Source of the DNA: Dictyobacter kobayashii
GTDB lineage: Bacteria > Chloroflexota > Ktedonobacteria > Ktedonobacterales > Ktedonobacteraceae
Reading direction: 5' to 3'
Length of the DNA: 64,000 bases
NCBI RefSeq assembly: GCF_003967555.1
Contig: NZ_BIFS01000001.1
Location: forward strand, 806,001 to 870,000
Shown here: positions 1 through 9,904 of the stretch, one piece after another
Layout: each line of letters opens with the position of its first letter
How positions within the stretch are numbered: position 1 is the first letter of the stretch
Translations under genes and position numbers: made by a program
The notes under the pieces: generated by a model
Seen by the model: only the letters and a program-made list of their open reading frames with translations
What the model was told of the DNA's origin: nothing
Database searches by the model: none

Positions 1-4
1 CACT

Positions 5-113
5 ACCTGAAAATTTTGGAAACATTGGCACTTTAGACGGCTTAAAACAGGCTAGCTACAATACCTGAAAAAGATTGGGAACATCAATATTCCAGGCTAC
101 TTAAAACAGGCTG
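5..113. repeat. imperfect tandem duplication of about 58 bp
   Basis: Two adjacent copies start with ACCTGAAAA (positions 5 and 63) and both end in TTAAAACAGGCT followed by a GC dinucleotide. The middle parts have diverged. The second copy contains the stop codon and last codons of the small membrane protein at 101-247, so the first copy looks like a relic of a duplication of that gene's 3' end. Seen directly; its age and cause are inferred. Confidence 0.5.
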
Positions 114-247
114 GCAACGTAGGGCCAGAAAAAATAGAGTAGACAGGCCAGGATAATAAATGTGACTATAAGAGCAAGGCGTATAAAGCGGCTCTTAGGA
201 TAACTTTCTTGTGCATAGGATGGGCGCCGCCTATCATTATCTTCCAT
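101..247 (-). CDS. small single-span membrane protein, 48 aa
   Basis: A minus-strand frame from ATG at 247 to TAA at 101 encodes 48 residues: a polar, arginine-rich N-terminus (MEDNDRRRPS...) with positive residues up to about position 23, then one hydrophobic span (about residues 24-45: LALIVTF...LYFFW) and a short tail. A GGGAG-like sequence lies upstream of the start. The positive-inside pattern predicts an N-in inner-membrane peptide. No family is recognised. It stands alone on the minus strand, 95 bp beyond the stop of the hypothetical gene at 343-741. It could be spurious, but the charge pattern is convincing. Confidence 0.5.
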   Translation of the reverse strand: MEDNDRRRPSYAQESYPKSRFIRLALIVTFIILACLLYFFWPYVASLF

Positions 248-342
248 AAATCTCACATCTCCCGCTAAAAAAATTAATCTGGTATGGTAAGCAACTTAAA
301 AATCTATTCTCTCATTATCCGTGGCCAGTGGTGCAACACAGG

Positions 343-741
343 TCACTCGCTCAAAGGAAAGACACGCGAGATGCGTTCAAGCGAGACGAAACGTCCCAGG
401 ATATTCCAGGATTTGATGGTATGGTCATGGCCACGGGCAGTGACGATGTAGGTGATGTTTTCAGGGTCCAGGTACCAGCGCTGGATAGCTTTCTCCTGGC
501 CCTCTACTGGACCATATACACCACCACGCAGGAACACTCGGCGCACAACTCCTTCACGTGCGCAGGTCTCATCGCGCACAAATTGTACCCGGTCACCCTC
601 ACTATACTCAGGAACAGGTAAAGTCGCGGGATCGAAACCGGCTGGCCAGCCTACTATGCGTTGCCCATGGCGAAAATCAACTGCCTCCCAGTGTGCCGTC
701 GAACTGTTCCAGACCGGGACGGGTAAATATTTCTCAGCCAT
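343..741 (-). CDS. hypothetical protein, 132 aa
   Basis: Compact soluble protein starting MAEKYLPVPVW. An in-frame TTG 15 bases upstream is the other possible start. The centre holds a beta-rich stretch with GDRVQFVRDE and GVVRRVFLRGG that resembles an SH3/KOW-like barrel, and the tail has a TYIVTARGHDH motif. There are no membrane segments, no signal peptide and no catalytic motif I can name. I do not recognise the family; likely cytoplasmic. Confidence 0.6.
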   Translation of the reverse strand: MAEKYLPVPVWNSSTAHWEAVDFRHGQRIVGWPAGFDPATLPVPEYSEGDRVQFVRDETCAREGVVRRVFLRGGVYGPVEGQEKAIQRWYLDPENITYIVTARGHDHTIKSWNILGRFVSLERISRVFPLSE

Positions 742-864
742 TCTTACGTCTATCAACCTTCACTATAAACATTAAGTCATCACGCCAACAAGCGCTACTC
801 TGATAGGAGTCGAATAAAAAACAACTGCCTCCAATCTTATCATAGAATCGGAGGCATTTAGAGG

Positions 865-1896
865 TCACACAGAAAATTGGCCAATCAAGATACAATGCTG
901 GCTACCACGTGAGACACAATCGGTATCTAGATTCAGTGGTTTAATATTGGGCGAGACAAACATGTAGTCGATACGGAAAACGGCCCAGACGCGGTTTAAG
1001 GAGTTTATCCCCCAGGATTCCCCGCTACCACTGCCTACCTGTAACTGAGTATCTTCAAGGCCGGACGCTAGATCATGATAGGCAAGTTCACGATCAGTCA
1101 AATTCATATCACCCAACAACAAGAGCCGCTCTCCACGTGTCAGTAGCGGCTGCAAGAATTGGTGTAGCTCTTTGACCTGGTTGTCGCGCCGCTGGGGGCA
1201 ATAGAGACAACCATAAACCGTATTTACCGCTGAGATTGGATGCGCATTAACCACAAGCATCGTACGTCCATGGCCCAGATCCAGCCGCACCCAGAGGACC
1301 CGTGGGATATCCCAGACTGTACGTGAACCATCCGAGGCTTGCAGTATACCATGATCAACAATCGGATATTTACTTAACAAGGCTTCGCCCGGAGGGACAT
1401 CATTGGGTTGATAGAGATGATAAGGATAGGCTTGCAATATATCAGTCGCCAGGTCGATACCTGACCAATCAGCTTCCTGTAATGCGATGATACCCGGATC
1501 CTTCTCATCAATGATTTGTCTGAGGTAACCATCGCGCTTATTCCTACCGCGATAATTCCAGGTCAGCGCGGTTACAGTCTGGCCTGTAGCTGACTCTTGT
1601 GCGCCTCCATTGCCCAAACGCGGCGGGAACCATAGACAAAAGAGAACAATGCCAAGCACAAATACCACACGCAGCACAGAGGTAAAGCGCCAAAGGAGGA
1701 AAGGGATGAGGATTAGCAGTGGGATAAACAGGTATGGCGCGAAAATAGCCAGCAAGGCCAATATACCTTCACGTTGAGGTACGAAAACATGAGCAACGAT
1801 AATTATGTCAACTACCAGTAGATAGCAAAGGGTTCCAATAATCAATGTCTTGAAACGTTGTTTCTGCCAAACACGTAAAAACCAGTTCCCAACCAT
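865..1896 (-). CDS. membrane-anchored endonuclease/exonuclease/phosphatase (EEP) family protein
   Basis: 343 aa. Three hydrophobic segments lie in the first 95 residues (about 18-38, 42-62, 68-88), followed by an EEP-fold domain. Metal- and phosphate-site signatures are present in order: LTWNYRG, ALQEAD (Mg-binding Glu), VVNAHP, LLLGDMN (Asp/Asn pair) and IDYMFVS near the end. This layout, N-terminal membrane helices plus an EEP domain, is common in bacterial proteins that probably hydrolyse phosphodiesters or phosphomonoesters at the outer face of the membrane; the substrate is unknown. AAGGA lies about 10 bases before the ATG. The gene is complete and monocistronic. Confidence 0.85.
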   Translation of the reverse strand: MVGNWFLRVWQKQRFKTLIIGTLCYLLVVDIIIVAHVFVPQREGILALLAIFAPYLFIPLLILIPFLLWRFTSVLRVVFVLGIVLFCLWFPPRLGNGGAQESATGQTVTALTWNYRGRNKRDGYLRQIIDEKDPGIIALQEADWSGIDLATDILQAYPYHLYQPNDVPPGEALLSKYPIVDHGILQASDGSRTVWDIPRVLWVRLDLGHGRTMLVVNAHPISAVNTVYGCLYCPQRRDNQVKELHQFLQPLLTRGERLLLLGDMNLTDRELAYHDLASGLEDTQLQVGSGSGESWGINSLNRVWAVFRIDYMFVSPNIKPLNLDTDCVSRGSQHCILIGQFSV

Positions 1897-2155
1897 TACT
1901 TAAAAATCCTTTACTAGCAAATGCATAGTAATGATACTATATGATCCTTTATCAATCCAGGCTTTTTAGCTGTTTTATTGAGTTCTACATTCTGCGACGT
2001 TAAACGCGTGCTTATACCGTAGGCGATTTCAATGATAGAGTCAAGGTATAAGATCACATATTTCACAGCGGGTTGAAACCTTGCGCCGGTGTCACTCTCT
2101 TGAGGGGTGGGTTGATGGGTAGATTGTGGTAGGGCTGCCCGGGCACGGAGATGTA

Positions 2156-3842
2156 TTAATCGACCAACTCTGTCGCTACCCGGTGAGGTGAATGCAATGG
2201 CAAATGTACATAAAAAGTTGAACCTTCATGCAGACGGCTCTCCACCCAGACCCTGCCACCATGGCGATTAATAATTTCTTTGGTTACATAGAGCCCGATG
2301 CCGAAACCACTCAATGAAGAGTTATCGGTCATTCTCGCGCGATAGAAACGCTCAAAAATACGTGAACACTCATTGGGAGCAATACCAAGACCGTGATCTT
2401 TCACCCACAACCACGCATCACGATACTTCCCACTTAGCGACTCACCCGTATGAGTAACACGCAGGCCCACTTCGATCGCGCCCCCATTGGGACTATATTT
2501 GATAGCGTTATTAATCAGGTTGCTCATCACCTGAACGATGCGTTGCTTATCGAACTCGCCTGGCAGAGGTTCATGCGCTTGTAGTCCCTCGACAACCAGG
2601 TGTAATTGATGTTGATTGGTTGTCATAAGTTGACTGTCCACTACCTGGATTAAGAGGTGGTGAAGGTCGTGCGTGGCTAGATTAAGGCTCAGTTGCTGTT
2701 GCTCAATTCTAGCAATATCAAGCATGGCATCAATGAGTCGAGTCAAATATTCGCTTTGATCGACAATATGCATCAGTGCCGATTGGGTCAACTCGTCGAA
2801 CGAACCTTCTTTTAATGGAATCTGCGTTAATAAATCCGCAAAACCTTGAATAATGGTGATTGGTGTACGCAGTTCATGGCTGGCAATGGAGAGGAACTCA
2901 TTTTTTTGCTGCTCAATATCCTTCGCTTTTGTTATGTCTTGAAAAAGGATGATCGCGCCAGTCAAGATGCGCTGCTTATCATGCTTGATAGAGATGGGGG
3001 CACATGAGACCAGAACTACTGCCTGCTGGCCATTGGGAGTAAAAATCGTGGCTTCTTTACTGCTGACAATTTCGCCACTTAACGCTTGAATCAGGAAAAA
3101 ATTCCATGGGGGCAAGGGGTCCTGGGTCAGTTTCTGTACATATGAGACGTGTGAACTGATGCACTGGTAAGCCAATCAATTGAACAAGCGGGATCTGCAA
3201 TAAACGAGCTGCAACTTCATTCGCGTAGCGAATAGAGCCTGTTACAGCATCAGCAATCAGCGCCCCCTCAGGTAACTGATCCAGGATTGTATGTAAACCC
3301 GTCTGCTCACTCTGCACAGTCAACATCAGCCGGGCCTGTCCAAGTGCAGCCGCCAGATATGTGCCCACGGCTAATAACGTGGATACCTCAGCCGTTTCTG
3401 ACTGCAGTTTCGAGCCAAATGCCGCCGTTAACATACCTTCGTAACAACTGCCAAACCATAGTGGAATAAAGATAATGCTTTGTATTTGTTCATGCGTCCA
3501 AAGCTGCCATTTCTCCCTGTGATCTATATATGTGTCAGCCTGGATATCTTCAATAACCATTGGTTGATGTGGAATATGCTGCTGCTCAAAAAATGGGAAA
3601 GGCTGTCCAGATAGCGTATGTAGGCGCTGCGCAAGGGCATCGTCGTCACAACGGGAATGAATACCTAATAAACGATAACTTTGCCGCGTATCATCTACAA
3701 CATGAAGACAGGTAAGGCTCGTATGCAAATTGGTATGAATAGTATCCAAAGTCCTACCAATAACAGAATTGATATCTGAAGACTCACGGACACTCTGAGC
3801 CACGCTATCAATGAGCTGCTGACCTATGTGCGTCTGACTCAT
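2156..3842 (-). CDS. GAF-PAS sensor histidine kinase, interrupted by one frameshift
   Basis: Start at the ATG after GAGG (3842); a longer frame begins at 3854. Domains in order: GAF (about residues 15-165), PAS (from about 175), then after a phase change HisKA with the H-box FLSIASHELRTP and HATPase with NLINNAIKYSPNG (N box), DHGLGIAP (G1) and GFGIGLYVTKEI (G2). The C-terminal half reads in another frame; the shift falls at a run of six T on the coding strand (3096-3101), where removing one T joins MEFF to LIQALSG inside the PAS domain. All kinase boxes are intact, so the protein is probably functional and the shift is an indel error or slippage. Cytoplasmic, no membrane segment; no response regulator is adjacent. 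Confidence 0.85.
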
Positions 3843-4102
3843 CACAAGCCTCACTTCATAAATAGAAATATTTGCACGCTTACTTCTAAGCTTATTTCAT
3901 CTTACAAACAATAAAATACTATACGTTCCTTTAACAAACGTGTCAAGAAGTGTTTCTGCTTGCACGAAAAGTAACATATCCCTATACTAGCAAAGTACCA
4001 TTTTTTCTGACACAGGAGACTACGAATAATATATATTACTACAGGGTATGCTACATTCGGTAATTGTAGATCATCACCAATACTGAGTAAAGGGGAAGTG
4101 CG

Positions 4103-4972
4103 ATGTCAGACCTACAGAACAATGTAACACATGAAGAGGCCTATTTTACTGATCCCGAAAGTGCTTCAGAAATGGCTCGGCTTACGAAACAAGCCCGCTT
4201 GCTAACCAGGGCAATGGGAGGGCGCTGGATGGATATCAATCGGTCAACTATTATCGATGTACTGGACCTTGCCTGCGGGCCAGGCGAGTGGGCACTGGAA
4301 ATGGCTTCGACCTATCCCAATAAACAAATCACTGGGGTGGATGTCAGCCAGCTCATGATCGATTATGCACGCTTTCAAGCCACCCAGCGCTCCCTGTTCA
4401 ATGCCCACTTTCATACGATGAACATCCTCCAATCACTTGATTTTCAGGCAGATGCTTTTGACTTTATTAATATTCGCTTGATCGCTTCTTTTATGTTTCG
4501 CTCTATCGATAACTGGCCGAGGCTACTACGGGAATGCGTCCGTGTAGCGCGCCCGGGCGGCATTATCCGCCTGACAGATTGTGAGTGGTTTATCAGTAAT
4601 AGCCCGATGACCGAAAAATTATTTGGTTTATGCACGCGAGCCATTCATCTCAGTGGAAATACATTTTCTCAGGATGGACGCCAGTTGGCAGTAACGCCAA
4701 TGCTCAAGCGCTTCCTGCGCAACGCCGGATGCCGCAATATTCAACACAAAGCCTTTGTGGTTGATTGCTCTTCAGGCGCCGAGTCACACCAGAGCTTCTA
4801 TGAAGATATGCTGGTCTTCCTCAAGCTACTACAACCACTTGTGCTCCACACTGGTATCGCCTCTCAAGATGAGATAGAGTTACTCTACACCAAGGCATTA
4901 GAAGAGATGAATAATGAAGATTTCAATTGCCTGTGGTATTACCTCACGACCTGGGGAGAGAACGCAAAATAA
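4103..4972 (+). CDS. class I SAM-dependent methyltransferase
   Basis: 289 aa, start ATG preceded by AAAGGGG. The Rossmann methyltransferase core is clear: motif I VLDLACGPGEW (about residues 50-60), motif II acidic residue in ITGVDVS, and the post-motif region with ARPGGIIRLTD. The N-terminus contains a YFTDPESASEMAR-type helix seen in UbiE/COQ5-like methyltransferases. Substrate unknown. It lies upstream of and on the same strand as the Tes-like radical SAM gene, with a gap of about 130 bp, and is one of three methyltransferases in this cluster, which suggests a shared modification pathway (inference). Confidence 0.85.
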   Translation: MSDLQNNVTHEEAYFTDPESASEMARLTKQARLLTRAMGGRWMDINRSTIIDVLDLACGPGEWALEMASTYPNKQITGVDVSQLMIDYARFQATQRSLFNAHFHTMNILQSLDFQADAFDFINIRLIASFMFRSIDNWPRLLRECVRVARPGGIIRLTDCEWFISNSPMTEKLFGLCTRAIHLSGNTFSQDGRQLAVTPMLKRFLRNAGCRNIQHKAFVVDCSSGAESHQSFYEDMLVFLKLLQPLVLHTGIASQDEIELLYTKALEEMNNEDFNCLWYYLTTWGENAK

Positions 4973-5102
4973 TTAGCATATCCAGACCAGACCCTATAGC
5001 AATTTGTACGATGGACAGTATACTATCAACATAGATACTGGCAGGCAGATATTGACTCGAGAACAGTTCGCATAGTTGATGATAGAGCCTAAGGAGATTT
5101 CC

Positions 5103-6668
5103 ATGGATAATCAGGATCATTTATCTACCCAGGCCGTTCCATCCTCAGAAACACCAGTAGCGATGGCAGCAATGCCGCAAGAATCACGCATGCGCCGCAA
5201 AAAAGATGTGGATTACGTTTTTCTTGAACTGACCCGCAGCATCTGCCCCGACTGCCGCAAAGTGATTGATGCACATATACTCGTGCGAGATAATAAAGTG
5301 TATATGCGCAAACGCTGTGCTGAGCATGGCGTCTTTGAAGGTCTGGTCTATGGTGATGCACAGGCTTATATCTCCGCTACCCGCTTCAACAAACCAGGTA
5401 CCATCCCACTGGCTTACTCTACCGAAATACAACATGGGTGTCCACACGACTGCGGACTGTGTCCAGACCACCAACAACATGCCTGCCTGGGCATCATCGA
5501 GGTCAATAGCGCCTGCAACATGGATTGTCCGCTCTGCTTTGCCAATGCTGGAGCAGGCTTTAACCTTACGCTGGAAGAGGTCGAAAATATACTTGATCAC
5601 CTGGTAGAGACTGAGGGCAATCCGGAGGTCGTCCAGTTCTCAGGCGGAGAGCCAACCATCCATCCACAGATTATCGATATGATCAAGGCGGCCAAGCAAC
5701 GCAATATCCGGCATGTCATGCTTAACACCAATGGGAAGCGCATTGCCGACGACGATGATTTTCTGCGACAATTGGCCGATCTGCGCCCCTCGGTTTACTT
5801 CCAGTTTGACGGCTTTGAGTCCGAGACCTATCGCATCCTGCGCGATGAGCCTGATATCTTGCCACAAAAGCTCCGCGCCCTGGATCGCCTGGCAGAGATC
5901 GGAGCGCACGTCGTGCTGGTGCCAGCCGTGGATCGCTTTGTCAATTTGCACGAAGTAGGGGCCATCGTCAACTTTGGCCTGCGACATCCAGCGGTACGTG
6001 GCATCAATTTCCAACCCGCCTTTCAATCTGGTCGCCACGGCGAAAGCGATCCAATGCAGCGCCTGACCATTCCCGATATATTGCAAGCGTTAGAGGAACA
6101 GACCCGAGAGACGCTAAAAGTATCGGACTTTGTCCCGGTGCCATGCTGCTTCCCTACCTGTAACTCCGTCACCTATGTACTTAAAGATGGCGATACCGTC
6201 TTGCCCCTGACACGTTTGCTCGATGTCGAGGATTATCTGGACTATATCACCAATCGAGCTGTGGTCGACATTTCAGAAGATATTAAATCCGCCCTCGAAG
6301 GGCTGTGGTCTTCCTCGGCCGTCGCTGGCTCAGATAAAGCGGCCCAGCAGTTCGCCCTCTCCTGTGCCGCCTGCGGGTTGCCGGATAACGGATTAGATTT
6401 GCAGGCATTTGCCAGCAATATCTTTATGATCATGCTGCAAGATTTTATGGACCCCTGGACATTTAACCAGAAGAATCTAATGAAATGTTGTAAAGAGATC
6501 CTGTTACCAGATGGGAAACAGATTCCATTCTGTGCCTATAACAACGTTGGTTACCGCGAGCAGGCACGTGTCCAGTTGCAGGCACGCGAGCGGCAGCGAA
6601 ACCAGGCCAGACGAGCGGGCACGCCCTACACGCCTGAACCACTGACCTTCTCCTTTGAGGAAAAGTAA
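5103..6668 (+). CDS. Tes-like radical SAM protein (COG1964 type)
   Basis: 521 aa, start ATG at 5103 six bases after AAGGAG. The radical SAM cluster motif CNMDCPLC (C138, C142, C145) is preceded by a Cys2-plus-C/H site (C48, C51, C72) and by CPHDCGLC with a further Cys at 128; the C-terminal half adds CCFPTC, CAACG and MKCCKE. This multi-cluster layout matches my memory of tetraether synthase Tes (MJ0619 family), which joins lipid tails by C-C bond formation and carries several [4Fe-4S] clusters plus a rubredoxin-like iron. In bacteria such homologues are of uncertain function. FSGGEPT is the GGE motif. A methyltransferase follows 30 bp downstream, probably co-transcribed. The family call is from motif memory; the lipid role is inference. 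Confidence 0.75.
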   Translation: MDNQDHLSTQAVPSSETPVAMAAMPQESRMRRKKDVDYVFLELTRSICPDCRKVIDAHILVRDNKVYMRKRCAEHGVFEGLVYGDAQAYISATRFNKPGTIPLAYSTEIQHGCPHDCGLCPDHQQHACLGIIEVNSACNMDCPLCFANAGAGFNLTLEEVENILDHLVETEGNPEVVQFSGGEPTIHPQIIDMIKAAKQRNIRHVMLNTNGKRIADDDDFLRQLADLRPSVYFQFDGFESETYRILRDEPDILPQKLRALDRLAEIGAHVVLVPAVDRFVNLHEVGAIVNFGLRHPAVRGINFQPAFQSGRHGESDPMQRLTIPDILQALEEQTRETLKVSDFVPVPCCFPTCNSVTYVLKDGDTVLPLTRLLDVEDYLDYITNRAVVDISEDIKSALEGLWSSSAVAGSDKAAQQFALSCAACGLPDNGLDLQAFASNIFMIMLQDFMDPWTFNQKNLMKCCKEILLPDGKQIPFCAYNNVGYREQARVQLQARERQRNQARRAGTPYTPEPLTFSFEEK

Positions 6669-6698
6669 TATATCCGATACCGCAAGGGGTTTTTAACA

Positions 6699-7520
6699 AT
6701 GAATACAGAGCACAAGGCACAAACTGAGCTTGACGCAACCGAAGTTAAAGCCTGCTGTGCGCTGGCCTATCAGAGCGATGCGGCCCGACTGTTGCTGGGT
6801 GATTCTTTTCATCCGGGTGGTATTCGTCTGACCGAACATCTGGGCAGCTTACTTCAACTAGCGCCAGGACAGAGGGTACTGGATGTGGCATCTGGCCAGG
6901 GCCGAAGCGCGCTTGCCCTGGCCCAACGTTTTGGTTGCCATGTGCTAGGCATCGAGTATGGTGCCGAAGCGGTCAGACAGGCTACAGAGGCTGCCATCGA
7001 GGCCAATATCACTCATCTGGTCACATTCCAACAAGGGGACGCCGAACAGCTTCCAGTCGCCACTGGCAGCTTTGATGCCGTTATCTGTGAGTGCGCCTTC
7101 TGCACATTTCCAGATAAAGCAACGGCGGCGACAGAGTTCCAACGTGTCCTCAAACCGGGCGGCCAACTGGGCCTGAGCGATCTAACACGCACTGGTGAAG
7201 TACCAGCAGATTTGCAAGGTCTGCTGGCCTGGATTGCCTGTATCGCGGACGCCCAACCCGTACAGGCTTACACGCGCTATCTGACAGATGCGGGCCTGCA
7301 TCCAACCCTGGTCGAAGCCCACGATGAGGCACTACAAGAAATGGTACAGCAGATCCAAGGAAAACTGTTGGGAGCCGAGCTACTGCTACGTCTGCAGAAG
7401 ATCGAACTACCAGCCTCTTTTAACCTGGAGCAAGCAAAAAAGCTGGCCAGAGCAGCCAGGACAGCGATTCAAGCGCAGACCTTTGGCTACGTCGTGATAC
7501 TGGCCAGGCAGTCAGCCTAA
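6699..7520 (+). CDS. class I SAM-dependent methyltransferase downstream of the radical SAM gene
   Basis: 273 aa, start ATG after AAGGGG. Motif I is VLDVASGQGRSALAL (about residues 57-71), motif II GIEYG, and the later CAFCTFPDK and LKPGGQLGLSDL fit the UbiE/ArsM-like group. A Cys pair in KACCALAYQSD near residue 18 and Cys residues in ICECAFCTF recall arsenite methyltransferases, but the usual ArsM Cys spacing is not obvious, so I do not assign that role. Only 30 bp separate it from the radical SAM gene, so the two are very likely one transcript and may act on the same substrate. Confidence 0.8.
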   Translation: MNTEHKAQTELDATEVKACCALAYQSDAARLLLGDSFHPGGIRLTEHLGSLLQLAPGQRVLDVASGQGRSALALAQRFGCHVLGIEYGAEAVRQATEAAIEANITHLVTFQQGDAEQLPVATGSFDAVICECAFCTFPDKATAATEFQRVLKPGGQLGLSDLTRTGEVPADLQGLLAWIACIADAQPVQAYTRYLTDAGLHPTLVEAHDEALQEMVQQIQGKLLGAELLLRLQKIELPASFNLEQAKKLARAARTAIQAQTFGYVVILARQSA

Positions 7521-7548
7521 AACAGCGACATCTTAGCTGGCAACAGCC

Positions 7549-8463
7549 CTAGTCAAGCGAAGAGGTGGATTTTGTCGTCTGTATATGTGTACCCACGTTT
7601 GCAGCCAGTTGGGCCACTGGAGCGGCTATCAGCAAACAGATCATAACAACGAGCAAGGGCAGATGCAGGAAATGGATAAAATTGGATAAATAAGGGGGCG
7701 CGAGCAGCAGCAAGAAATAGAGGCACTGCATCAGCCCGGCAGCTTTGCCCCATAGTGTCGAGCCAAACCGTACCGGTTGGGCAAAGGCCAGGTAGCTCAA
7801 CAAGGCTGCAATGAGAGGCAGTAAAAAGCGCAAGAGCATCACCAGTCCAATCCAGAGCGGCAAGATGCCATTCTGGAGCAGGATAAGGGTGAGGGCCAGG
7901 TAGAGGCAGAAATCAGCTTCACCATCAGCAATCTGGCCCAGTTTGCTCTGCATACGCCAGTGCCGGGCAAGATAGCCATCCAAAATATCTGTCACGATGC
8001 CACATGAGAAGATGGCGAGGGCCAGGCTTGAAGATACTGCCAGGCCGCCTACCAGTCGGGCCAGCAAATATGCTGCGCCCAATCCCCGTAACCAGGTGAG
8101 CGTATTGGCGACTCCAACATATGGTAGTAACCTGCCACTGGCGACAGAACGATGCAGGCCCAGATGCCAGAACAGGTCGCACTGCTGCCAGGCAACACAG
8201 AAAATGAAGGCGGGCAACAGGCGCACTGTGTCGGAGACGCCCGCCAGCAGGCTATTCGCAAACAAGATCACCAGGGCCAGCAAGCCAATAAACCAGGTTA
8301 CTCGCAACCAGGAACGTCTCAACGACGGATTCTCATAGGCGGTCTGGCAGGACATCAACCAGGAGTATTGAAAGAAGCGGCCCCAGGCACGCGCACTAAA
8401 ACGCTCACGACGCAGCGTCGTTAATAGCTCAACCACAAAAGCCTGTTCAGCATCTTTTTGCAT
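7549..8463 (-). CDS. CDP-alcohol phosphatidyltransferase family membrane protein
   Basis: 304 aa, start ATG at 8463 (GGGAG six to seven bases upstream; a longer frame starts at 8481). The family motif D-x2-D-G-x2-A-R-x8-G-x3-D-x3-D is intact in TDILDGYLARH...GQIADGEAD (aspartates at about 159, 162, 180, 184). Five to seven hydrophobic segments flank it, as expected of an integral membrane enzyme that joins a CDP-activated alcohol to a second alcohol in phospholipid synthesis. The N-terminal 100 residues are an extension. It is convergent with the methyltransferase at 6699, 28 bp apart. Donor and acceptor cannot be read from the sequence. Confidence 0.85.
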   Translation of the reverse strand: MQKDAEQAFVVELLTTLRRERFSARAWGRFFQYSWLMSCQTAYENPSLRRSWLRVTWFIGLLALVILFANSLLAGVSDTVRLLPAFIFCVAWQQCDLFWHLGLHRSVASGRLLPYVGVANTLTWLRGLGAAYLLARLVGGLAVSSSLALAIFSCGIVTDILDGYLARHWRMQSKLGQIADGEADFCLYLALTLILLQNGILPLWIGLVMLLRFLLPLIAALLSYLAFAQPVRFGSTLWGKAAGLMQCLYFLLLLAPPYLSNFIHFLHLPLLVVMICLLIAAPVAQLAANVGTHIQTTKSTSSLD

Positions 8464-8632
8464 GCAACATCTCCCTGGCAATCCTTCGGCTCAATAATGT
8501 ACCCTAGAGAGTAACGCCCGGCAGTATTGTCGCATAAACTGGCTGAAGCTGCTACATTTAAGCGCCTGTAAAAATATTTGAGCCAGAACGTGCTGTAATA
8601 TCAGGTAAGGAAAAAGGGATAGAGGATAAAAT

Positions 8633-9314
8633 ATGGTAGAATTCAGACTGCTGCCAGAAGATGCTCATCATTGCCTATCACCTCAACGGAAAAACGGCTA
8701 TTATTGTTGGTGGCACCACTTTATTTAAAGGAAAACCAGCATTGGAAACACAGAAATCGACGCTAGAAACAGAGACTGTAAACGAATTACCTGCACCGCA
8801 AGGGATTGGCATGGCCGTCGCTTTCGATTGGGGACTGGCCGTACAGATCGCATTCACGCCCATTTTTATGCTCTTGTTTCGTCCCTCGAGTATGCTAAAC
8901 ATAACCGGATTTACTCCAATCGGGAGCAATGTGTTCTTTGTCATTGTTGCGCTTGTTATTGCCTGCCTGCCGGCCCTTTTTGGCGAGATGATACGCAGTG
9001 GTCGCTATTGGGCACGTAATATACAACTTGTTGCCAATATTTTACTCTCGCTAGGTGGCCTGGTCGGACTCATTAACCTGTATCAAAGTATCAAAATTGG
9101 CAACTACTGGCCCCTGGTGACGGAGATCATCCTGCTTATCTTCTCCCCTTAATTGTCTGGCGCTTGAGTCGTCCAGCCACGGCGCAATGGTTTAAAACAG
9201 TCACTCCAGACAGGCGAGGCGCGTAAACGACATGGAGGCAGCTGGATATTTTTCATCATCCTGTGGGCTCTAGCCGGAGGCATCTTACAAACCTTCGCAG
9301 CCATGAGCCGCTAA
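8633..9314 (+). pseudogene. small membrane protein gene with apparent frameshifts
   Basis: A start with a good ribosome site (AGAGGATAAAAT-ATG at 8633) opens a frame that stops after about 30 codons (MVEFRLLPEDAHHC...). A second frame (8661-9152) then encodes ELPAPQGIGMAVAFDWGL and three to four membrane spans. Near its stop (9140-9152) a third phase continues with PLIVWRLSRPATAQW, and a last phase gives HGGSWIFFIILWALAGG up to TAA at 9314. Together these look like one membrane protein of about 225 residues broken two or three times. Decay or assembly indels are both possible. The next gene starts 45 bp further on, so it may head a three-gene operon. No family recognised. Confidence 0.45.
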
Positions 9315-9358
9315 AGTACGCGCAATACTTAAGCAATATGTAAAAGGGATAGAGAGCT

Positions 9359-9904
9359 ATGATAAAAGAGTTGTCCGCAATGGATACCAGACAGAGACGG
9401 CAGGCCTATACACTATTCCTGCTGGGCATCATCTTTCTCCTGGGAGCGTGGTTGGTCCAGCCCAGCCCTGCTAAATATCCGGTCGGCGTCTTACTGCTTG
9501 GCGTCGGCATGCTCATCGCCGCCCTGATTAATCCAGGGCGCCTGGTGATCGCCAGTTGCCTGACTACAGCCATCGGGATAGCCGTCTATTTTACCTTCAC
9601 AGGACAGCTTCCCGGTAACCTGGTCTTTCCTGTCTACATTCTTGCGCTGGGCATCGGTTTGCTGCCAATCGCCTTCGCCGCTCGTCGCGGCTACGTGGGG
9701 CGCGGAGCCCTCTCACCCGCCATCATCATAATGGGAGTCGGTATTATAGAAATACTCCTGGCAAAGCATCTAACCCCGGCAGGCTTTATCCCCTTTATGC
9801 TCTCGCTCTGGCTACCTGGACTTGGCCTGCTCATACTCGGTGTTATCTATTTTCTAACCAGCCTGCACTCTGAAAGCGGTAAAGCAGAAAGTAACCAGGG
9901 CTGA
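9359..9904 (+). CDS. multi-span membrane protein, 181 aa
   Basis: Six hydrophobic helices cover almost the whole protein (for example LFLLGIIFLLGAW, VGVLLLGVGMLIAAL, FPVYILALGIGLLPIAF, IIMGVGIIEILL, WLPGLGLLILGVIYFL), with a short basic N-terminus DTRQRRQ. No catalytic or transport motif seen. The start ATG follows GGGATAGAGAG; a second ATG seven codons in is possible. Its stop overlaps the start of the next methyltransferase (TGATG), so translation is probably coupled. Function unknown. Confidence 0.65.
   Translation: MIKELSAMDTRQRRQAYTLFLLGIIFLLGAWLVQPSPAKYPVGVLLLGVGMLIAALINPGRLVIASCLTTAIGIAVYFTFTGQLPGNLVFPVYILALGIGLLPIAFAARRGYVGRGALSPAIIIMGVGIIEILLAKHLTPAGFIPFMLSLWLPGLGLLILGVIYFLTSLHSESGKAESNQG

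Noticed and set aside
6699..7520. Arsenite methyltransferase ArsM
   Set aside because: The Cys residues do not follow the ArsM spacing and no ars genes are nearby.
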